This document shows, in pieces, positions 59,014 through 64,000 of a DNA stretch of 64,000 bases. Origin of the DNA: Oscillospiraceae bacterium (GTDB lineage: Bacteria; Bacillota; Clostridia; Oscillospirales; Ruminococcaceae); NCBI GenBank assembly GCA_020054675.1, contig JAIHAL010000003.1, positions 186,001-250,000 on the forward strand, read 5' to 3'. Made by a program: the position numbers and the translations under genes. Each line of letters opens with the position of its first letter. Within the stretch, counting starts at the first letter, position 1. Below the pieces are notes generated by a model, which was given only the letters and a program-made list of their open reading frames with translations, made no database searches and was not told the origin of the DNA.

Positions 59014-62000
59014 CTATGTCAGCAGTGATTTTACCTTTCCATCCCAATGGTATCGGATAACCGTCACAAAATCAGCATTGTCGGGCCGCAAAAGCTCACA
59101 GATGGAAAGAGAGGGGACGGTGTCATAATCTCCCCAAAGAATTTGAGAATTTATTATGAAATCCAGTTCCAATTCGCCAAGCAGCCTGAACATATCCCTG
59201 ATATTTTTTTCATCCACTCCTGCAAAGGCCTCGTCCAGCGAAATAATCCTGGGGCAATCCTTGCGGGCTCCCTGATAGCGCGCATATACGGCAGAAAAAA
59301 GAGGCACATACATGGCCATTGCCTTTTCGCCGCCGCTGAACTGATAAAAAGCATTATTTGTCAGCTCTTTTTTGGCTTGACCGGTTTTTATAAAGTATAG
59401 TTTAAATTCAAACCATTTTCTGTAATCAAGAATTTCTTTCATTATGCTGTGAAAAGTCTGGCTTTTGCCGCTTTCCTCTAAATTTTTTCTGGCTTCGGCA
59501 ATTTTGGAGCGGAAGTGTTCTGAAAGGCGGTTTAGGCTGGCTTCAGGCATTATTGTGCCCTCCTGTTTAAGAAGCGCTACCAGCTCGCTCGTATCCATCT
59601 GGTCCTCTGTTTCTGCTTTTTTGCTGCTCCATTTGAGGCTGAAAGAAAGCCCGCTGGAAGTATTCATGGATTCCATAAGCTGATTGATTTTTTTAACCCA
59701 TTGTTCGCTGTGATAGATTTTTGCCCTGATTTTTTTGCTTATATTTTTTACCAATATGTCTTCGAAAAGTTGCCTGTCGCTCTCGCGTAGCAGTTTTTCA
59801 TTTTCTTCTATTCCCTCTTTTATGAATTCCATTAGGCTGTAAAAATTAACATCTTTGCCGCGAACCTTGCCGGAAACATCATATCTTCTGGATTTAGCCA
59901 AAGCCTCATTTATTTGCGGGATTTCAGAGTTGCCTTCCCTTATAAAAATATTGTCAATTTTCACCATAAATTCCCTTAAATAAGGGCTGTTTTCCTGAAA
60001 TTTTTCAAAAAGAAATTTTATTGTGTCTTCCCTTTGATATTTTTCATCCGTTTGTATTTCTCTGCATACTTTTTTAGCTGTCAGATATGGGTTTTCATTT
60101 ATCTGTTCGGAATAAACATATCCAAGATTATAATCCTCACGGAAAATTTCTTCATATATTTTATAAAGCTCCTTGTTTAAATTCAGCTTTACATTCAGTT
60201 CCGAAAGTGAAAGATTATATTGATTGCAAGCGGCTTTTTCTCTTTCGCTGCGTTTTGCTTCTTCCTTTATTGTTTGAGGGATTTCGTTCAGCAGGCGTAT
60301 GCAGGTGTCTATTTCCTGTTTTATCTGCTGATAGTCTGATAAATTCAGCTGTTCAAGACAATTTTGGTATAAATTTTGGGTTTCTGCTGTTTTGCGCCGG
60401 TTTGATGTGATATCATAGCTTATATTGTCCATATCCTCTTCAAGCGCAAGCTTATTTTCTTTAAGCATATTTAAATTTTCAAGGTTTTGAATGAGTTTTG
60501 AATGCTCATTTTCCAATTGGTGTATAGAATCCTTGTATTGCAGAGCGCTTTTAAAAGCATTTTCAAAAATTTCGAGATTTGCCTTTAAATTGGCCTTTTT
60601 GGCGAGTTCAAAAGCTGCGGCCTGCATGGCTTTAAGTTCTTCATACAGCTTTTTTTCTTCCTGTTCTTTCTTTGCGACATCCTCAATGCTGCGGTCAAAA
60701 TTGAATTTGGATTCTTTTAATTGGTTTATGGCAACAATTAAATCTTCCTTGTCAGGAAAATTGTCATATTCCTTTTTCAATATTGACAATCTGACAGCGA
60801 TAGAATTGATTTTTTCAGAAATCTCGTTTAATTGGGTTTCCAGTTCCGCAAGCTGGGCTTGCAGTTTTTGTATGATTTCTTCACGAAATCTTTTCCTTGC
60901 AAGGGCGCCGATATATTTTGGAACATAGAGGCTGTCTGCCATGCCTTTTAGGATTCCTATTCCATATTCGCCATTTTCGCTGATGTAGGTTGAACTGCTG
61001 TTTTTGTCAATAAGTATGCTTCTTAAAACATTGTCCACGTCCTCAAAAGTTATGCCGTTTACGTCGATTTTCTCAACCTTCAAATATTCCGAAAGGCTGT
61101 TGGCAAGAATGTTTGGAGAAGCAAAAAGATATTTGTCCGATATTTTGCTGTCAATCCCCATAGCTTTTTCCCGATATTTTGCCGGAATTATCAAGGCATC
61201 CAGCAGACCCATATCTAAAAGAGCCTCTTCTATATGTCCCTTTATACTTTCAGGAATGTCGTTTTTAAAATCCACGGCTTTATAAAGTGGTATAAAAGGG
61301 ATTCCTTCGGATTCCAGCCTTTTTCTGTTCAGGATTACTTTTTCATCCCTTGCAGGTTCGGGGTCTTTTTTGTTTTCCCATTCTGCAATTTCGGCTTCAA
61401 GTGCTTTTTTCTGCTGCGTTATGGAATCAATGGATGATTTATGCTGGAACATCTGCCTGTTAAGTTCACCTTCAAAAATGAGGTATTCTTTTCTGATATG
61501 GGAAATTACATCGTCAAAACTGCTGTCGGGCGCAAAATTATTTATTTCTCTGGAAACCTGGACAAGGGCATCGTCCGATATTTTAAGTTCAATGTTTTCT
61601 TTTTTCCATGCATATGTTTTTTCAATCAATTCTTCTTTTGTTTCCTGCAAAAGGATGCCGGACTGTTCAAATAGTTTTTCCATTGAGTTTCTATGCTCAC
61701 GGCTGGCTTCCAATTGATGAAATATCCTGTCATATTCTTCGTTTTTAAGCTTTTCCTTTTGCAGGGCTTTTATTGCTTCTTCTATATTTTTCATTTGCCT
61801 TGTCAAACTGTTTTTTACATGATAAAAATTATAAGGTTCTCTTATGTTCTTTTTCAATTCGCCCCTCATAAATGCATGCTCATCAAAGGCAAAATCATCG
61901 TATATGGTATCCATTTCCTCCAAATAATTTTCCAATGATTGTTGAAGGCCTGCATCTTTATCTTCGCAAACTTTGATTTGGCTGTTCAATTGAATTTCCG

Positions 62001-63099
62001 AGTTCTTCTTTTTTTGAAGCTGCAGCTCCTTTTCTTCCTTTTCCTTTTTAAGGGTTTCCAGAGTATTTTCCAGTTCAAATAATTTTTCCCTTAAATGCAT
62101 GCTGTCATGGCGTTCCAATTCTTTTTTCTTTTCTTCCAGCGTCTTTTTTTGGATTTCCAATTTTTCGAGATTTGCTTCAGCTTCAATGTAAGCTTGTTGA
62201 GAAGAGGCTATTTTGGATTCAAGCTCTGCTTTTTCTTTTTCAATTTTTTCTATTTCGGCGCCGCAGTTAAAAAAAGCTTTGGCTTTATCAAGCAATATGT
62301 GATTGTTGTAGCGGTCATAAGCCGCCTGTATTTTTTCGGCCGCTTTTTTGCTTTCTTTAAGTTCGTCCAGTTTGCTTTTAATATTATCCATATTTTCTAT
62401 GGCTTCAGACATAGGCCTTAAATCATCTTCCGAAAGGGGCTGAAGGGAATTTTCCATAATTTCATAAATGACCGTGGGCTTGAAATCCTTTGAAAGCTTT
62501 GGGCTTCTTAAATTTACAAGGAGCTTTATAAGTTCATCATACTCTTCTGCATTTTCAAATCCGAAAAGCATGTTGTTGACCATTTTCATATAATCGCCGG
62601 AAGTATCGCAGACCTGACCGCCGCCTCCTATGCGGTTTTCAAGTTCTTTTTTTGTAAGCGGGATTTTTTCTCCTACATTTTTATAAAGGTAAAAGTCATG
62701 CCCAATCCTTCGCCCGTCGGTGATGCAAAAACCCCACGACTGCAAAGGCTTGCCTCTTACTGCTTTCATGCCCATGCCAATGGTAAGCAGGTTTCCGGTT
62801 TGGGTCTTTTTAAATTCCATAAACAGATATCCGGTATTTTCATCCTTGCCGTTATCTTCTTCTCCAAGAAGGTAATTTTCCAAGCGTCTGGCTTTTGAAC
62901 CGAAAGGGTCCAGCCTTTCGGGACTTTTATTTCCGTCCAAAAGCAAAGGGATGAAGCTTTGCATGGTTACGGATTTTCCGGAGCCGTTGGAACCTCTTAA
63001 AAGAAGCTTGCCGTCGGAGAAATCGAATACTTCTTCGTCATAATACCAGAAATTGATGAGTCCTGCCCGATTTATAATCCATCTGTTGCTATCCAACAT
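59014..63099 (-). CDS. jetC: JetC, SMC-like ATPase of Wadjet (TIGR02680)
   Basis: 1361-residue SMC/MukB-like ATPase. Walker A LRGSNGSGKSVTMQSF is near residue 35; two long coiled-coil stretches (about 270-520 and 760-1000) flank a hinge-like region near 600-700. The C-terminal head has signature FSGGEKAMAMYVPL and Walker B IISLDEAFAGVD. The RSPKLSKDFKPTVIYEIMENSL segment is typical of TIGR02680. ATG 63099 has AGAGG upstream and overlaps jetB by 11 nt. It is the motor that extrudes plasmid DNA loops. Confidence 0.92.
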   Translation of the reverse strand: MLDSNRWIINRAGLINFWYYDEEVFDFSDGKLLLRGSNGSGKSVTMQSFIPLLLDGNKSPERLDPFGSKARRLENYLLGEEDNGKDENTGYLFMEFKKTQTGNLLTIGMGMKAVRGKPLQSWGFCITDGRRIGHDFYLYKNVGEKIPLTKKELENRIGGGGQVCDTSGDYMKMVNNMLFGFENAEEYDELIKLLVNLRSPKLSKDFKPTVIYEIMENSLQPLSEDDLRPMSEAIENMDNIKSKLDELKESKKAAEKIQAAYDRYNNHILLDKAKAFFNCGAEIEKIEKEKAELESKIASSQQAYIEAEANLEKLEIQKKTLEEKKKELERHDSMHLREKLFELENTLETLKKEKEEKELQLQKKKNSEIQLNSQIKVCEDKDAGLQQSLENYLEEMDTIYDDFAFDEHAFMRGELKKNIREPYNFYHVKNSLTRQMKNIEEAIKALQKEKLKNEEYDRIFHQLEASREHRNSMEKLFEQSGILLQETKEELIEKTYAWKKENIELKISDDALVQVSREINNFAPDSSFDDVISHIRKEYLIFEGELNRQMFQHKSSIDSITQQKKALEAEIAEWENKKDPEPARDEKVILNRKRLESEGIPFIPLYKAVDFKNDIPESIKGHIEEALLDMGLLDALIIPAKYREKAMGIDSKISDKYLFASPNILANSLSEYLKVEKIDVNGITFEDVDNVLRSILIDKNSSSTYISENGEYGIGILKGMADSLYVPKYIGALARKRFREEIIQKLQAQLAELETQLNEISEKINSIAVRLSILKKEYDNFPDKEDLIVAINQLKESKFNFDRSIEDVAKKEQEEKKLYEELKAMQAAAFELAKKANLKANLEIFENAFKSALQYKDSIHQLENEHSKLIQNLENLNMLKENKLALEEDMDNISYDITSNRRKTAETQNLYQNCLEQLNLSDYQQIKQEIDTCIRLLNEIPQTIKEEAKRSEREKAACNQYNLSLSELNVKLNLNKELYKIYEEIFREDYNLGYVYSEQINENPYLTAKKVCREIQTDEKYQREDTIKFLFEKFQENSPYLREFMVKIDNIFIREGNSEIPQINEALAKSRRYDVSGKVRGKDVNFYSLMEFIKEGIEENEKLLRESDRQLFEDILVKNISKKIRAKIYHSEQWVKKINQLMESMNTSSGLSFSLKWSSKKAETEDQMDTSELVALLKQEGTIMPEASLNRLSEHFRSKIAEARKNLEESGKSQTFHSIMKEILDYRKWFEFKLYFIKTGQAKKELTNNAFYQFSGGEKAMAMYVPLFSAVYARYQGARKDCPRIISLDEAFAGVDEKNIRDMFRLLGELELDFIINSQILWGDYDTVPSLSICELLRPDNADFVTVIRYHWDGKVKSLLT

Positions 63100-64000
63100 T
63101 TTCACCATCCTCTTTTGAAGTATTGAAATCCTCAGGATAACGGCCGGCAATTTTGCCCGCCAAAGGCATAATCCTTATTTCTTTTTTGTCATTTATAAAT
63201 TCAAGCATGCCGTAACCTTCCATGTACTTTGCAATTTCATGGATAAGGCTGTCCAAAGGCATTTCCCTGTATTCCTTGCTCCATCCTGACATATTTTTAT
63301 TTTTAAGCTTTTCCGCCATAGTGTTGAATGCTGCGTTGGAGATGACGATGGTATCATCCTTTGCCGGAACCAGTTCGCCGCATTTTACAGATTCAACAAT
63401 GAGGTAATTCATTTGCAGCACAATATCGCTTATGGCTTTGTTTTCAGGGAAAATATCCTTGAAGTTTTTGTCTTGGCCGGCTACAAGCATAGCGCCGTTT
63501 CTGTGTACATGAAAGCTGCATCCCAAATAAGCTTCCATGTCATTTTCAATGAGGCTTCTTTTGTTTTTTATATAAGCATAGTCAGGGTCGTCCGGACCCT
63601 CATTATATATTACGGGAGACATGACAACCCGGCGGTAAACCCTCTGGCGCCTTATTATGCCTCTATCGCTGTCAATTTCCATTAAATCTTCTTTTTCAAT
63701 ATCTTTATAGGACTTGCAATTAAATATGTTTATAGTAAAATTTCTCATAAAATACCTTGAAAGGCCTGTGCTTTCATATAAAACTTCTGAAGAGGCGTCA
63801 TTTGCAAAATTTTGCTCATCACCGTCGTCCGCCTTTATCATTCCGATATCCGCGGCAAAACGCAGCACTTTAATAAGATGCCGCCTGTGCCTGAACAAAG
63901 TCCAGTCAACTTTTTCATCTCCGGGATAATTAGCCTGTATAAATTCCGTTATTTCGGATAATACAAACTGTTCGTCCCTGCCCTTGTCCTCTAAAAACAT
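63089..64000 (-). CDS. jetB: JetB-position protein of Wadjet (TIGR02678/DUF2398), N-terminus cut by window edge
   Basis: 303 C-terminal residues of a DUF2398/TIGR02678 protein. Recognisable features: LEDKGRDEQFVLSEITEFIQ, VDWTLFRHRRHLIKVLRFAADIGMIKADDGDE, VLYESTGLSRYFMRNF and RRQRVYRRVVMSP. The ATG at the very edge (63998-64000) is unlikely to be the start because the family has some 70-90 more residues. It is probably the kleisin/KITE-type partner of JetC. JetA (TIGR02677) is expected to the right. Confidence 0.85.
   Translation of the reverse strand: MFLEDKGRDEQFVLSEITEFIQANYPGDEKVDWTLFRHRRHLIKVLRFAADIGMIKADDGDEQNFANDASSEVLYESTGLSRYFMRNFTINIFNCKSYKDIEKEDLMEIDSDRGIIRRQRVYRRVVMSPVIYNEGPDDPDYAYIKNKRSLIENDMEAYLGCSFHVHRNGAMLVAGQDKNFKDIFPENKAISDIVLQMNYLIVESVKCGELVPAKDDTIVISNAAFNTMAEKLKNKNMSGWSKEYREMPLDSLIHEIAKYMEGYGMLEFINDKKEIRIMPLAGKIAGRYPEDFNTSKEDGENVG

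Noticed and set aside
59014-64000. MukBEF or chromosomal condensin
   Set aside because: The linkage of a TIGR02680-type SMC with a DUF2398 protein and a DUF2399 Toprim protein is specific to Wadjet, not to chromosome segregation complexes.

Overview
The window reads as a chromosomal segment of an anaerobic, endospore-forming member of the Clostridia (Bacillota). The evidence is the content: a SpoIIR gene with a sigma-F-type promoter, AdhE behind a Rex-like operator, a trimeric [FeFe] hydrogenase next to an NfnAB transhydrogenase, desulfoferrodoxin, PduL phosphotransacylase, a PyrR-attenuated pyrimidine operon, strong Shine-Dalgarno sites and moderately low GC. No species can be named from the sequence alone.

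Layout. 1-5.6 kb: 3' part of a type I-C CRISPR-Cas operon (cas8c partial, cas7, cas4, cas1, cas2), a leader and a 15-repeat array with two internal rearrangements. 5.7-14.0 kb: a visibly A/T-richer six-gene operon whose order and domain make-up match the multi-fusion type III-D variant (Cas10; RAMP-RAMP-helical fusion; double-RAMP protein; Csx19; RAMP with insertion) plus a CARF-HEPN ribonuclease. It brings no cas6, adaptation genes or array of its own, so it probably borrows crRNAs from the I-C array. 14-29.5 kb: thioesterase, ribbon-helix-helix protein plus ClpB, desulfoferrodoxin, an alarmone synthetase, a MarR-controlled heterodimeric ABC exporter, release factor 3, AdhE and a small APH-fold kinase. 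29.6-39.7 kb: pyr operon (PyrR attenuator, pyrR, pyrC, pyrF, carA, carB, pyrK, pyrD), then a histidine phosphatase and RuvX. pyrB and pyrE are not here.

39.7-42.3 kb holds two noncoding elements. One is a roughly 0.2-kb structured RNA with its own promoter ahead of a split TauE/SafE transporter. The other is a roughly 1-kb ORF-poor transcript with a consensus promoter, repeated GUGAGUCCA-type motifs, many hairpins and a strong terminator. The long transcript is the least explained object in the window. 42.3-49.8 kb: spoIIR, HAD phosphatase, lipoprotein, mnmA, LUD protein, P-loop ATPase, HD protein, PduL and a CmpB-family membrane protein.

49.9-57.7 kb: a LysR regulator divergent from nfnA-nfnB-hydC-hydB-hydA-(2Fe-2S protein), which puts two predicted electron-bifurcating complexes in one apparent operon. 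57.7-64 kb: a Wadjet-type anti-plasmid system of the TIGR02677-02680 kind (JetD, JetC, partial JetB) running off the right edge. Together the window pairs fermentative redox balancing with three layers of defence: I-C, III-D-like and Wadjet.
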